A DNA stretch of 64,000 bases, from NCBI RefSeq assembly GCF_016741935.1, contig NZ_JAERRG010000026.1, positions 90,579 to 154,578 of the forward strand. The letters are read 5' to 3'. A program made the position numbers and the translations under genes. Origin of the DNA: Streptomyces endocoffeicus. GTDB lineage: Bacteria; Actinomycetota; Actinomycetes; Streptomycetales; Streptomycetaceae. The notes under the pieces are model-generated. The model was not told the origin of the DNA. It was given only the letters and a program-made list of their open reading frames with translations, and did no database searches. This document shows, in pieces, positions 8,648-17,140 of this stretch (position 1 is the first letter of the stretch; each line of letters begins with the position of its first letter).

Positions 8648-9514
8648 ATGAAACTGCTGCGAGTCGGACCGGCGGGCGCGGAACGCCCCGCGCTGCTCGA
8701 TCAGAACGGCACCCTGCGCGATCTGTCCGCCCTGGTCCCGGACATCGACGGCGCCCTCCTCGCCGATGAGGCCGCCCTCGCGCGGGTGCGCGCGGCGGCG
8801 GCCGCCGAGGGGGACGACGCGTTGCCCGCGATCGAGGACGGCGGGGTGCGGATCGGCCCGCCGCTCGGCCGTATCGGCAAGATCGTGTGCATCGGGCTGA
8901 ACTACCATGACCACGCCACCGAGACCGGCGCGAGCATCCCCGAAGAGCCCATCGTCTTCATGAAGGCCCCGGACACGGTCGTCGGCCCCGATGACACGGT
9001 CCTCGTCCCGCGCGGCAGCGTGAAGACCGACTGGGAGGTCGAGCTCGCCATCGTCATTGGCCGCACCGCCCGCTACCTCGACTCCGACGAGGCCGCCCTC
9101 GCCGCGGTCGCGGGCTATGCGGTGGCCCACGACGTCTCCGAGCGCGCCTTCCAGATCGAGCGCGGCGGCCAGTGGGACAAGGGCAAGAACTGCGAGACGT
9201 TCAACCCCCTGGGCCCCTGGCTGGTCACCGCCGACGAGGTCCCCGACCCGCAGGCCCTGGGCCTGCGCCTCTGGGTCAACGGCGAGCTCCAGCAGAACGG
9301 CAACACGGCGGACCAGATCTTCGGCGTGGCCCAGGTGGTCCGCTACCTCAGCCAGTTCATGACCCTCTACCCCGGCGATGTCATCAACACCGGCACCCCG
9401 GCGGGCGTGGCCATGGGCCGCCCCGAGCCCAAGCCGTACCTGCGCGCGGGCGATGTCGTCGAGCTCGAGATCGAGGGGCTGGGCCGCCAGCGCCAGGAGT
9501 TCAAGGACGCCTGA
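8648..9514 (+). CDS. fumarylacetoacetate hydrolase (FAH) family protein
   Basis: 288 residues, ATG start. The catalytic FAH fold occupies about residues 75-285: GRIGKIVCIGLNYHDHATETG, KAPDTVVGP, the metal-binding acidic motif in KTDWEVELAIVIG (Glu, Glu) with a downstream Asp (HDVSERAFQ), and the terminal NTGTPAGVAMG. The family cleaves or isomerises C-C bonds of 2,4-diketo or hydroxymuconate-type acids in aromatic and sugar catabolism and uses Mg/Mn. The exact substrate is not decidable. It is convergent with the UPF0303 gene across a strong terminator. Confidence 0.9.
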   Translation: MKLLRVGPAGAERPALLDQNGTLRDLSALVPDIDGALLADEAALARVRAAAAAEGDDALPAIEDGGVRIGPPLGRIGKIVCIGLNYHDHATETGASIPEEPIVFMKAPDTVVGPDDTVLVPRGSVKTDWEVELAIVIGRTARYLDSDEAALAAVAGYAVAHDVSERAFQIERGGQWDKGKNCETFNPLGPWLVTADEVPDPQALGLRLWVNGELQQNGNTADQIFGVAQVVRYLSQFMTLYPGDVINTGTPAGVAMGRPEPKPYLRAGDVVELEIEGLGRQRQEFKDA

Positions 9515-9521
9515 CGCGGGG

Positions 9522-9575
9522 CCGGATGACCCGGGTTGACCGGATGACCCCGCTTGACCGGATGACCCGGCTTGA
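9522..9575. repeat. 18-bp tandem repeat, three units
   Basis: Three consecutive 18-bp units of the form CCGGATGACCCSSSTTGA begin 7 nt after the stop of the FAH gene, with one to three differences between units. They precede the terminator hairpin directly. No gene is encoded. Confidence 0.85.
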
Positions 9576-9576
9576 A

Positions 9577-9615
9577 CGGGGGAGGGGCGGTCCCGCCGGG
9601 GCCGCCCCTCCCCCG
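9577..9615. terminator. bidirectional terminator hairpin
   Basis: Perfect 14-bp inverted repeat CGGGGGAGGGGCGG / CCGCCCCTCCCCCG with an 11-nt loop, located between the convergent FAH and UPF0303 genes. The stem is pure G/C and there is no U tract, as is usual in Streptomyces. Confidence 0.85.
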
Positions 9616-9633
9616 ACTCAGGCCCGGGTCAGC

Positions 9634-10122
9634 TCAGGCCCGGGTCGTCGACAGAAAGCGCCCCAGCGCCTCCACCACCAGCGCGTGGTCCTCGGCCTGC
9701 GGCAGCCCCGAGACCGCGACCGCGCCGATGACGCCCGTGCCCGTCACATGGATCGGGAAGGCGCCCCCGTGCGCCGCGTACCGGTCGGGGTCGAGGCGCG
9801 AGGACTCCTCGAAGCTGCTGCCCTTGGCGCGGAACCGGGTGCCGACCAGGAACGAGCTCGCCCCGTAGCGCTCCACGACCCGGCACTTGCGCTCCAGCCA
9901 GGCGTCGTTGTCGGGGGAGGTGCCCGGCAGGGCGCGGTGGAAGAGGCGCTGACCGGCCCGCTGGATGCCGATCGTCACGGCGGCGCCGCGCTCCTGGGCC
10001 AGATCGGCGATGAGGCAGCCGAGCCGCCAGGCGTCGTCGTTGTCGAAGCGGGGCAGCCGCAGCCGGCGCTCCTGCTCCTCCAGCTCCGCCACGCGGGATA
10101 TCGCGTCGGTGTGCTCGCTCAT
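9634..10122 (-). CDS. UPF0303 / heme-degrading-domain family protein
   Basis: 162 residues. The ATG overlaps the stop of the upstream oxidoreductase gene (ATGA), which fixes the start. The sequence shows the UPF0303 pattern: an acidic N-terminal helix, then LIADLAQERGAAVTIGIQ, and a C-terminal HVTGTGVIGAVAVSGLPQAEDH. It belongs to the GlcG/HbpS-like fold group. Some members bind heme or an unknown ligand; the biochemical role of UPF0303 is not established. Translational coupling suggests it supports the oxidoreductase step. Confidence 0.85.
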   Translation of the reverse strand: MSEHTDAISRVAELEEQERRLRLPRFDNDDAWRLGCLIADLAQERGAAVTIGIQRAGQRLFHRALPGTSPDNDAWLERKCRVVERYGASSFLVGTRFRAKGSSFEESSRLDPDRYAAHGGAFPIHVTGTGVIGAVAVSGLPQAEDHALVVEALGRFLSTTRA

Positions 10123-11219
10123 GCGGGGACCTCGATCCGGACGGTACGGCGCTCCGCGGCCGCCACCCGGGCCGCCTCCAGCACATGCAGGGTGGCCGCG
10201 GCCTCGGCGGCGGTGACCGGCGGCGGGGTGCCGTCGCGGAGGGCGGCGGCGACGGCGGCGTAGTACGCGGGGTAGTCGCCCCGGAGGGTCTCCACCGGGA
10301 CGCCGCCGCCGGTCGTCGGGGATTCCCCCGCGCCCAGCCGGCCCCAGTCGCCCTCCGGTTCGGCGCCCCATGCGACGGACGGGTCGCCGGGGCGCAGCCC
10401 CTCGCGCAGGGCGGCCTCCTGCGGGTCGAGACCGTACTTCACATAGCCCGATTCGCTGCCCAGCACCCGGAAGCGCGGGCCGAGCTGGGCGGTGGTCGCG
10501 CTCATCCACAGATGGGAGCGGACCCCACTGGTGTGGGTGAGGGCGATGAAGGTGTCGTCGTCGGTCCGCGCTCCGGGACGGCGCACATCGACCTCGGCGT
10601 AGACGGACTCGACCGGGCCGAAGAGGGTGAGCGCCTGGTCGACCAGATGGCTGCCCAGGTCGTACAGCAGCCCGCCGACCTCGGCCGGGTCGCCGGACTC
10701 CCGCCAGCCGCCCTTGAGCTGCGGCCGCCACCGCTCGAAGCGGGACTCGAAGCGCTGCACCTCGCCCAGCGCGCCCTCGGCGAGCAGCTTGCGGAGGGTG
10801 CGGAAGTCGTTGTCCCAGCGGCGGTTCTGGAAGACGGTCAGCAGCAGCCCGCGGGCCTCGGCGAGCGCGGCCAGCTCCTCGGCCTCGGCGGCGGTCGCGG
10901 CCAGCGGCTTGTCCACGACGGTCGGCAGCCCGGCCTCGAGGGCGGCGCGGGCGAGCGGGACATGGGTGCGGTTGGGGGAGGCGATGACGATCAGGTCCAG
11001 CTCATCCGCGCGGGCCCACAGCTCATCGGCGGAGTCCACGAGCCGGACGTCGGGGAACTCGGCGCGCGCCTGCCGCTGCCGCTCCGGGCTGGAGGTGACG
11101 ATGGTGTCGAGGACCAGCCCCTCGGTGGCCGCGATCAAGGGGGCGTGGAAGACGGATCCGGCCAGGCCGTAGCCGATCAGTCCCACTCGGGTGGTGCTGC
11201 TGTCATCGGTGGCATCCAT
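10119..11219 (-). CDS. Gfo/Idh/MocA family oxidoreductase
   Basis: 366 residues; the ATG lies just outside the operator palindrome shared with the divergent ROK gene. N-terminal Rossmann fold: GLIGYGLAGS (about residue 15), then SPNRTHVPLA and the EKP-type motif VVDKPLA whose Lys is catalytic. The C-terminal GFO_IDH_MocA_C domain contains GGLLYDLGSHLVDQ with the conserved His. The enzymes use NAD(P) to oxidise or epimerise sugars or inositols. It forms a two-gene operon with the UPF0303 gene and is probably repressed by the ROK protein when its sugar is absent (inference). Confidence 0.92.
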   Translation of the reverse strand: MDATDDSSTTRVGLIGYGLAGSVFHAPLIAATEGLVLDTIVTSSPERQRQARAEFPDVRLVDSADELWARADELDLIVIASPNRTHVPLARAALEAGLPTVVDKPLAATAAEAEELAALAEARGLLLTVFQNRRWDNDFRTLRKLLAEGALGEVQRFESRFERWRPQLKGGWRESGDPAEVGGLLYDLGSHLVDQALTLFGPVESVYAEVDVRRPGARTDDDTFIALTHTSGVRSHLWMSATTAQLGPRFRVLGSESGYVKYGLDPQEAALREGLRPGDPSVAWGAEPEGDWGRLGAGESPTTGGGVPVETLRGDYPAYYAAVAAALRDGTPPPVTAAEAAATLHVLEAARVAAAERRTVRIEVPA

Positions 11220-11225
11220 GAAGGC

Positions 11226-11252
11226 CACTTTGGCAACAGTGTTGCCAAAGTG
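11226..11252. promoter_or_regulatory. perfect operator palindrome in divergent promoter
   Basis: CACTTTGGCAAC, a 3-nt centre, then GTTGCCAAAGTG: 12-bp perfect arms. It begins 7 nt from the start of the oxidoreductase gene and ends about 35 nt before the ROK start, so one bound dimer could block both promoters. ROK-family repressors commonly bind such palindromes; binding by this ROK protein is inferred. Confidence 0.85.
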
Positions 11253-11287
11253 CAAGCGGTGGCCACAATGGAGGAGTGAACAGCACG

Positions 11288-12466
11288 ATGTCCGGAGCGG
11301 CCGGGCCCGGAGCCAATCTGACCGCCCTGCGCAGCCACAACGCGGCACTCGTCCTGCGACTGCTGCGGGACGCGGGCGAGGACGGCGTCAGCCGGCCGGA
11401 GCTGGCCGGGCGCACCGGCCTCACCCCCCAGGCCGTCAGCAAGATCACGGCCCGGCTGAGGGCGGAGGGGCTGCTGGCGGAGGCCGGTCAGCGCGCCTCG
11501 ACCGGCGGCAAACCGCCCACCGCGCTCCGGCTGGTCCCGGACGCCCGCCACGCGATCGGGCTCCAGCTCGACCGCGACGAGGTGACGGCGGTCCTGGTCG
11601 ACCTCGCGGGCACCTCGGTCGCGGCCCGCTCGGCCCCCTTCGACTTCGGCGCCCCCGCCGAGGAGGCGCTCGCGGCGGCCACGGCGGAGGTCAGGGCGCT
11701 CCTCGCGGACGCGGCGGCAGGCGGCGTGGTGGCCGGAACGGTGGGCGGCGTGCTGGGCGGAACGGCGGGCGGCGGCATCGAGGCGGGCGGCGGCAGTGGC
11801 TTGGCGGCAGGCGGCGGGCTGCTCGGCGTCGGCGTCGCCGCGCCCGGACCTCTCGACCACGGCTCGGGCGTGCTGCACCGCGTCACCGGCTTCCCCCAGT
11901 GGGACGGCTTCCCACTGCGCGACGCCCTCGCCGAGCGGCTCGCCCTCCCCGTCGTCCTCGACAAGGACACCAACGCCGCGGCGCTCGGGCTGGTGACCGC
12001 CGGGACCGCCGAGTCGGCCGCGTACCTCCACCTGGGCACCGGCCTGGGTGCCGGTCTGGTGCTCGGCGGGGATGTGTACCGGGGGGCGCGGACCGACGCG
12101 GGGGAGTTCGGGCACCAGGTGATACACCTCGACGGGCCGCCCTGCGAGTGCGGCAACAACGGCTGTCTGGAGGCGCTGTGCCTCGCGGCCGCCGCGCGTG
12201 GCGACCGTACGGACGCCGCGCGGCTGCTCGGCATCGGCGCGACCAACCTCGTACGGCTCCTCGACATCGACCGGGTGCTCCTGGGCGGCCGGATGGTGCT
12301 GGCCGACCCCGAGCCGTACGTTCGCGGTGTGGCCACGATGATCGCCGAGGACTCCGCCCGCGCCAGCCGCCCGCCGGTCTCCGTGGACGTCGTGGAGCGG
12401 GGCGAGCGGGCCGTCGTCGAGGGCGCCGCCCGGCTGGTGCTCGCACCGCTGTTCGCACTGGGCTGA
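11288..12466 (+). CDS. ROK family transcriptional regulator
   Basis: About 392 residues. I place the start at ATG 11288 because GGAGGA (11269-11274) is too close to the GTG at 11276; that GTG remains possible. An N-terminal winged helix (LVLRLLRDAGEDGVSRPELA, with TPQAVSKI as recognition helix) is followed by a sugar-kinase-like ROK domain: GIGLQLD-type strand, LGTGLGAGLVLGGD, and zinc site CECGNNGCLE with Cys286, 288 and 293. A Gly/Ala-rich insertion (about residues 145-180) is unusual. It probably binds a sugar or derivative and controls the divergent oxidoreductase operon. Confidence 0.88.
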   Translation: MSGAAGPGANLTALRSHNAALVLRLLRDAGEDGVSRPELAGRTGLTPQAVSKITARLRAEGLLAEAGQRASTGGKPPTALRLVPDARHAIGLQLDRDEVTAVLVDLAGTSVAARSAPFDFGAPAEEALAAATAEVRALLADAAAGGVVAGTVGGVLGGTAGGGIEAGGGSGLAAGGGLLGVGVAAPGPLDHGSGVLHRVTGFPQWDGFPLRDALAERLALPVVLDKDTNAAALGLVTAGTAESAAYLHLGTGLGAGLVLGGDVYRGARTDAGEFGHQVIHLDGPPCECGNNGCLEALCLAAAARGDRTDAARLLGIGATNLVRLLDIDRVLLGGRMVLADPEPYVRGVATMIAEDSARASRPPVSVDVVERGERAVVEGAARLVLAPLFALG

Positions 12467-12584
12467 TCGAGCGGGATTCTGACCGCCAGTCGGGGGCAAT
12501 CCGGGCCTGGTGCGGTGTGTCGGCGTGCGGACGCGGAATGTAGCGGAGTGCTCGGGGAAAACCGCAGCACAGCAGAGGTCACTC

Positions 12585-14228
12585 ATGCGCTTGCCCACCG
12601 CACTGTCCCTACGAGCTGTCCTTCCGGCGGCCGCGCTCGCGTTCGCCCCGGCCCTCTATGGAGTCCCGGCGTACGCCGCCGAGGCCGAGCCCGCCGCCTG
12701 CGGGGACCGGAACGCCTCCGACTTTCCGATCGAAGCCCATCTGAGCGGCGGGCCGGACCAGTACGCCCTGGGCGGCGGCTGGCGCGGCTGGCACCTCGAG
12801 CTGCGCAACGCCACGGACACCGGCTGCCGCGCCATCCACCCCATCGCCGTCCTGGTCGACGAGGCCCGTCAACTGCGGCCCCGCCATATCGGCTTCGAGT
12901 TCCTGGACCCCTCCGCGGACGGCGGTGCCACCTGGCGGGCCGTCTCCTTCCAGACCACGGACGAGGACGAGAACATCGGGGTCTTCGACGACCACTTCAA
13001 GGGCTTCACCGTGCCCGCGCACAAGACCGTCGACGTCCACGTGCGCACGCGCTTCACCGCGGACGCGCCCGAGGGGCCGGTGACGGCCAACGCGATCGCC
13101 GTACAGCGGCGCGCGGACGACGGCGACTGGGTGGGGCAGTCGAACGACTACGTCTTCCGCATCGGCGGGACGGCGACGGCTACGGGTTCGGGTACGAGTA
13201 CGGATTCGGGTTCGGATACGGGCATGGGTTCGGATACGGGCATGGATGCGGATGCCGGTACTGCGGGCACCGGTTCCGGCACCGGTACCGGAACCACGGG
13301 CCCGGACGCCGGAACGCGTACGAGGGCGGCCACGCGCTCCGGCGGGCTTACGGAGACCGGGACAGGGACGGATGCCGGTGCCGACGCCGGAGCCGCCACC
13401 GACGGGGACACTGAGACGAAGGCCGTTCCGGAACCGACCACCCGCTCCAAGCGCCCCACGGCCACGCCGAGCCGAACGTCCGAGGAGACCGCCTCGGCCG
13501 CGCCGAGCCGGAAGCCGGGCGCCACCAGAAGTCCTGGCGCGACCCATAAGGAGAGCAGCCCGGCCGCGGTGCCGCCCCGCGCCGACAGCGACGTTGACGA
13601 CTCCGATCCCAGCGCCGAAGAGGACACCGGGACCGGAGCGGATACCGATACCGATACGGATTCCGAGTTGGGCGCGGATGTCGATACGGACATGGACACC
13701 GACCTCGGGGCGGACACGGACCCGGACCCGGGCTCGGACTCAAGCACGGACGCCGATACGGGTACCGACACCGAGGCGGGTACTGACACCGGCACCGACA
13801 CCGGCACCGACACCGGTACCGATCTCGACGAGGGCCTGGACACCGACACCGACACCGGCACCGACACCGGCACCGACACCGACCTCGGTACGGAGACCGA
13901 TCCCGGCACCGACGTGGGCACCGACCTCGGCACCGACACCGGGCTGGGTACGGAGACCGACGACCCCGGCGCCGAATCCGACCTGGGCACCGAAACCGAC
14001 GCTGGACGCGAGCCCCAGGCTGAGCCCAGCACCGGTACCGGTACCGGCACCGGCAGTGACGGCCGTCACGAGGAGGACGGCGGCCACGAGCGCGAGCACG
14101 AGCGGATGCCCGAACTCGCCGCGACGGGCCGTCACACCGCCCTGCTCGCGGGGCTCGGCGTCATCAGCGCCGCGCTCGTGACCTGCGGGACCGTCCTCGT
14201 GGTGAGGTCCCGGCGCTCGGGGGTCTGA
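12585..14228 (+). CDS. sortase-anchored surface protein with Thr/Asp repeat stalk
   Basis: 547 residues. A Sec signal peptide (about 1-28, ending AYA) is followed by a folded domain (about 30-190) with two Cys. A long Thr/Gly/Ser/Asp stalk covers about 195-510, built from GTDTGTDT-like units encoded by tandem GACACCGGCACC-type DNA. The C-terminus has LAATG, a membrane helix and RSRR, the LAXTG sorting signal handled by class E sortases such as the one at 6358. RBS AGAGGT precedes the ATG. It is probably a wall-attached hyphal surface protein; ligand unknown. The stalk length likely varies between strains. Confidence 0.85.
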   Translation: MRLPTALSLRAVLPAAALAFAPALYGVPAYAAEAEPAACGDRNASDFPIEAHLSGGPDQYALGGGWRGWHLELRNATDTGCRAIHPIAVLVDEARQLRPRHIGFEFLDPSADGGATWRAVSFQTTDEDENIGVFDDHFKGFTVPAHKTVDVHVRTRFTADAPEGPVTANAIAVQRRADDGDWVGQSNDYVFRIGGTATATGSGTSTDSGSDTGMGSDTGMDADAGTAGTGSGTGTGTTGPDAGTRTRAATRSGGLTETGTGTDAGADAGAATDGDTETKAVPEPTTRSKRPTATPSRTSEETASAAPSRKPGATRSPGATHKESSPAAVPPRADSDVDDSDPSAEEDTGTGADTDTDTDSELGADVDTDMDTDLGADTDPDPGSDSSTDADTGTDTEAGTDTGTDTGTDTGTDLDEGLDTDTDTGTDTGTDTDLGTETDPGTDVGTDLGTDTGLGTETDDPGAESDLGTETDAGREPQAEPSTGTGTGTGSDGRHEEDGGHEREHERMPELAATGRHTALLAGLGVISAALVTCGTVLVVRSRRSGV

Positions 14229-14274
14229 AGCCCCGGCGCCCGGACGCCCTCACGTCGTCCGACGCATGGACGAA

Positions 14275-14463
14275 CTACTGGCCCCGGGGCCCCTCGCCCC
14301 GGGGGCGCAGTTCGTCGTCGACCTTGTCCGAGCCGGACTGGATCTGCTCCGAGTACTTGCCGCCGGTCTTCTTGTCCGCGGTCTCGGCCCCCTTACGGGC
14401 GCCCTTCCGAGCCTTGTCCGGGTTCTTGCTGATCGCGCCCTTGAGCTTGTCCATCATGCCCAT
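14275..14463 (-). CDS. MT0933-like antitoxin family small protein
   Basis: 62 residues. A near-perfect Shine-Dalgarno (TAAGGAGG) lies 5 nt before the ATG. The sequence begins MGMMDKLKGAISKNPDKARKG and is rich in Lys, Gly and Asp, matching the MT0933/Rv0909 antitoxin family (PF14013) by length and pattern. No adjacent toxin gene is visible; actinobacterial members often occur as orphans. It may have a stress or DNA/RNA-linked role, but none is proven by the sequence. Confidence 0.75.
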   Translation of the reverse strand: MGMMDKLKGAISKNPDKARKGARKGAETADKKTGGKYSEQIQSGSDKVDDELRPRGEGPRGQ

Positions 14464-14696
14464 CGCGGCCTCCTTACGGTCCGGCCTGGTCCGGCCTTAC
14501 GGTCCGGCTCGTTCCACGGAGGGGCGGATTCCGCCCCTTCCCCAGGATCAGACACCTGTGCGGATCTGTCGCGCTGGGACGGAGCGCGAACGGACGGCGA
14601 ACGGACCGTGCTCCGGAACACAGGGCGGTCTCCCCAGCGCTTTCCCCGGTTAGGCTGAGGTCGTCGCAGAGGTCGATTCCGAGGGGAGAGCAACCA

Positions 14697-15479
14697 GTGG
14701 CAGAGCGCAAGCCGATCGAGTCATGGCTCACCGACATGGACGGTGTGCTGATGCACGAGGGCATACCGGTGCCCGGTGCCGACGCCTTCATCAAGCGGCT
14801 GCGCGAATCCGACACGCCCTTCCTGGTGCTCACCAACAACTCCATCTACACTCCGCGCGACCTCCACGCCCGGCTGTCCCGTATCGGGCTGGACGTTCCG
14901 GTGGCCAACATCTGGACGTCGGCGCTGGCCAGCGCCCAGTTCCTCGATGAGCAGCGCCCCGGCGGCACCGCGTATGTCATCGGCGAGGCGGGGCTGACCA
15001 CCGCGCTGCACGACATCGGCTACGTCCTTACGGATGTCGAGCCGGATTATGTGGTGCTCGGTGAGACCCGTACGTACAGCTTCGAGGCGCTCACCAAGGC
15101 CATCCGGCTGATCAACGACGGTGCGCGGTTCATCGCCACCAACCCCGATGAGATCGGCCCCTCCGCCGAGGGCGCGCTGCCGGCCACCGGCTCAGTGGCG
15201 GCGCTGATCACCAAGGCCACCGGCCAGGAGCCCTACTTCGTCGGCAAGCCCAACCCGCTGATGATGCGGTCCGGGCTGAACGCGATCGGCGCCCACTCCG
15301 AGTCCAGCGCGATGATCGGCGACCGGATGGACACGGATGTGCGAGCCGGGCTCGAGGCCGGTATGGAGACCTTCCTGGTGCTCACCGGGGTGACCAAGGC
15401 GGGAGAGGTGGACCGGTACCCGTACCGCCCGTCCACCGTCGTCGATTCCATCGCGGACCTCGTGGAACGCGTCGCATGA
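14697..15479 (+). CDS. HAD-IIA family hydrolase (NagD-like)
   Basis: 260 residues, GTG start behind GAGGGGAGAG. HAD motifs: I DMDGVL (nucleophile Asp13, acid/base Asp15), II TNNS (about 47), III Lys in FVGKPNP (about 183) and IV GDRMDTD (about 208). The C2-type cap between motifs II and III is that of NagD/AraL/p-nitrophenylphosphatases, which dephosphorylate sugar phosphates or nucleotides. It is free-standing. Substrate not predictable. Confidence 0.9.
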   Translation: MAERKPIESWLTDMDGVLMHEGIPVPGADAFIKRLRESDTPFLVLTNNSIYTPRDLHARLSRIGLDVPVANIWTSALASAQFLDEQRPGGTAYVIGEAGLTTALHDIGYVLTDVEPDYVVLGETRTYSFEALTKAIRLINDGARFIATNPDEIGPSAEGALPATGSVAALITKATGQEPYFVGKPNPLMMRSGLNAIGAHSESSAMIGDRMDTDVRAGLEAGMETFLVLTGVTKAGEVDRYPYRPSTVVDSIADLVERVA

Positions 15480-15535
15480 CCCGCCGGTGGGCGCCGGCAT
15501 GACCCGCCGGTGACCCCTGGCATGACCCGCCGGTG
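15474..15535. repeat. 23-bp tandem repeat, three units
   Basis: GCATGACCCGCCGGTG occurs three times at an exact 23-bp period; the first copy includes the stop codon of the HAD gene. The copies differ only in the 7-bp spacers. They may be remnants of replication slippage; no coding or hairpin role is seen. Confidence 0.9.
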
Positions 15536-15626
15536 AGCCCTGTGCCCCGGATGGCGCAGTAGGCGCCCGCAGCGGATGCGGGGCCCTGCCGGGCGCGTGA
15601 GCCTCTTGGTATCGGGAGGTTTCACC

Positions 15627-16271
15627 ATGCGCATTGTCGCACTCACTCTCTGTAGCGCAGCATGCGCCGCCGTCGCGGCGATGACGGCCGCGGCTCCGGC
15701 CCTCGCCGAACAGCGCCACTCCGCCACCACCACGATCCGGATCAGTCCGCGGGCCCTCGCCCCCGGCACCGAGGTCGAGGTCTGGGCCTTCGGCTGCCCG
15801 GACCGGGTGGCCACCGCCTCGTCACCGGTGTTCGTGGACGACGCGGAGCTGACGCCCGAGGGGGACGCGCTCTTCAGCGAGGCGACGATCCGCTCGACGG
15901 CGGCCAAGGGGGCGCACCGGGTCACCCTGGACTGCGCGGCCGGCGGCCTCGTACGCGCGGACGGAACGAGCGCGGACGGAACGAGCGCGGACGGCGCGGG
16001 CGCGGACGGCGCGGGCGGGGAAGGCGTGGACGGGGAAGGCGCGGACGGGCAGGGCGGCGCGGGCCGGGTCGCCCTCGCCGTGGAGCGCCCGCCCTCGCCC
16101 GTCGCCCCCGTCCGCGCCGGCGGGGGCGGCGCCGCGCCCGACGAGGCGCGACCACGCGACGACATCGGCGCCGCGGAGGCGTACGGCCTGGTGCTCTCCG
16201 GTGGTACAGCCGTGGCCGTCGGCGGCCTCGCGGTCCACCGCCGCCGCCATCCCTCCCGCGCCGCGAGCTGA
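15627..16271 (+). CDS. secreted, membrane-anchored protein upstream of class F sortase
   Basis: 214 residues; GGGAGG precedes the ATG. A signal peptide (about 1-26, ending ALA) is followed by an Ig-like beta domain (about 30-105, two Cys). Low-complexity ADGTSADG-type repeats cover about 112-150. A C-terminal hydrophobic helix (LVLSGGTAVAVGGLAV) ends in HRRRHPSR. No LPXTG-type motif is seen before the helix. It lies 5 nt upstream of the class F sortase gene, a frequent partnership in Streptomyces. Function unknown. Confidence 0.75.
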   Translation: MRIVALTLCSAACAAVAAMTAAAPALAEQRHSATTTIRISPRALAPGTEVEVWAFGCPDRVATASSPVFVDDAELTPEGDALFSEATIRSTAAKGAHRVTLDCAAGGLVRADGTSADGTSADGAGADGAGGEGVDGEGADGQGGAGRVALAVERPPSPVAPVRAGGGGAAPDEARPRDDIGAAEAYGLVLSGGTAVAVGGLAVHRRRHPSRAAS

Positions 16272-16276
16272 TCCCC

Positions 16277-17023
16277 ATGGGTCTGGATACCGAGACGGAC
16301 GGAAACGACGGAAACATGGACGGCATCGGGAATCGCTTCTCCGGCCTCGGGCGGCTGGCCATCGGACTCGCCTGGGCGGCGCTGCTGCTGGGCCTGTGGA
16401 TGTGGGGCCGGGACACGACGGAGGGGCCGGGCGGTCCGGCGCCGATGACCGGGGACGTGGCCGCGGTCGGGCGGCCGTCCGCCCATCCGCTGCCCCCGGC
16501 ACACGCGCCGCTGGCCTCCGCCCGGCCGAAACGGGTCGTGATCGAGGCGGCGGGGGTCCGCGCCCCCGTCGTCGCCAGCGGCCTGGACCGCGACGGCGCC
16601 GTGAAGCCCCCGCCCTTCAGCGCCCCCGGCACGGTCGGCTGGTACCGCGCCGGCCCCGAGCCCGGCTCCCCGGGCGCCGCCTTGCTGGTCGGCCACCTGG
16701 ACACGAAGAGCAAACCGGCGGTCTTCCACGAGCTGAGCGACCTCAAGCGGGGGGAGCGGGTGCGGGTCGCGCGATCGGACGGGACGACGGCGGAGTTCAC
16801 GGTCGAGGACGTCGAGGTGGTGCCGGAGAAGCACTTCGACGCGCGACGGGTGTACGGGTCGCGGTCCCATGACCGCGCGGAGCTGCGGCTGATCACATGC
16901 GGGGGCAAGTACAACCGCTCGACCCGGACGTACTCGGCGAACGTCGTCGTCTCGGCCTACCTGACCGGCACAACGGGCTCTCCGGGCAATGTGTCGGCGG
17001 GCAGCCGCAATGCGCCGCACTAA
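16277..17023 (+). CDS. class F sortase
   Basis: 248 residues, ATG 5 nt after the upstream stop. One N-terminal helix (about 26-45, LAIGLAWAALLLGLWMWG), a linker, then a sortase barrel with His140 (VGHLDTK), Cys208 (LITCGGKYN) and Arg217. The short barrel and TCGG context fit class F. The substrate may be the protein encoded just upstream or a distant surface protein; class F specificity is poorly defined. Confidence 0.88.
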   Translation: MGLDTETDGNDGNMDGIGNRFSGLGRLAIGLAWAALLLGLWMWGRDTTEGPGGPAPMTGDVAAVGRPSAHPLPPAHAPLASARPKRVVIEAAGVRAPVVASGLDRDGAVKPPPFSAPGTVGWYRAGPEPGSPGAALLVGHLDTKSKPAVFHELSDLKRGERVRVARSDGTTAEFTVEDVEVVPEKHFDARRVYGSRSHDRAELRLITCGGKYNRSTRTYSANVVVSAYLTGTTGSPGNVSAGSRNAPH

Positions 17024-17084
17024 GCGCTCCGCGGGAAGTGCCGTGAGGTGCGGTCGTTCATCTGCGGCTGCGTCGTGGCCGGTC

Positions 17085-17140
17085 GCGCAGTTCCCCGCGC
17101 CCCTACCGGGGGCTCTGCCCCTTGCGCTTCCACCGGGGTT
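17085..17140. repeat. dispersed Streptomyces-type repeat before GH6 gene
   Basis: The block contains CGCGCAGTTCCCCGCGCCCC followed by CCGGGGGCTCTGCCCCTTGCG, a sequence type found at many intergenic sites in Streptomyces genomes (from memory). It lies within the long upstream-open frame of the GH6 gene, which argues that the real start is downstream of it. Confidence 0.6.

Noticed and set aside
10185..11279. 364-residue plus-strand frame
   Set aside because: Antisense of the Gfo/Idh/MocA gene, which has clear family motifs.
13170..14060. Possible CRISPR-like array
   Set aside because: The repeats are in-frame, degenerate 6- to 12-bp units encoding a Thr/Asp stalk; no spacers of constant length.
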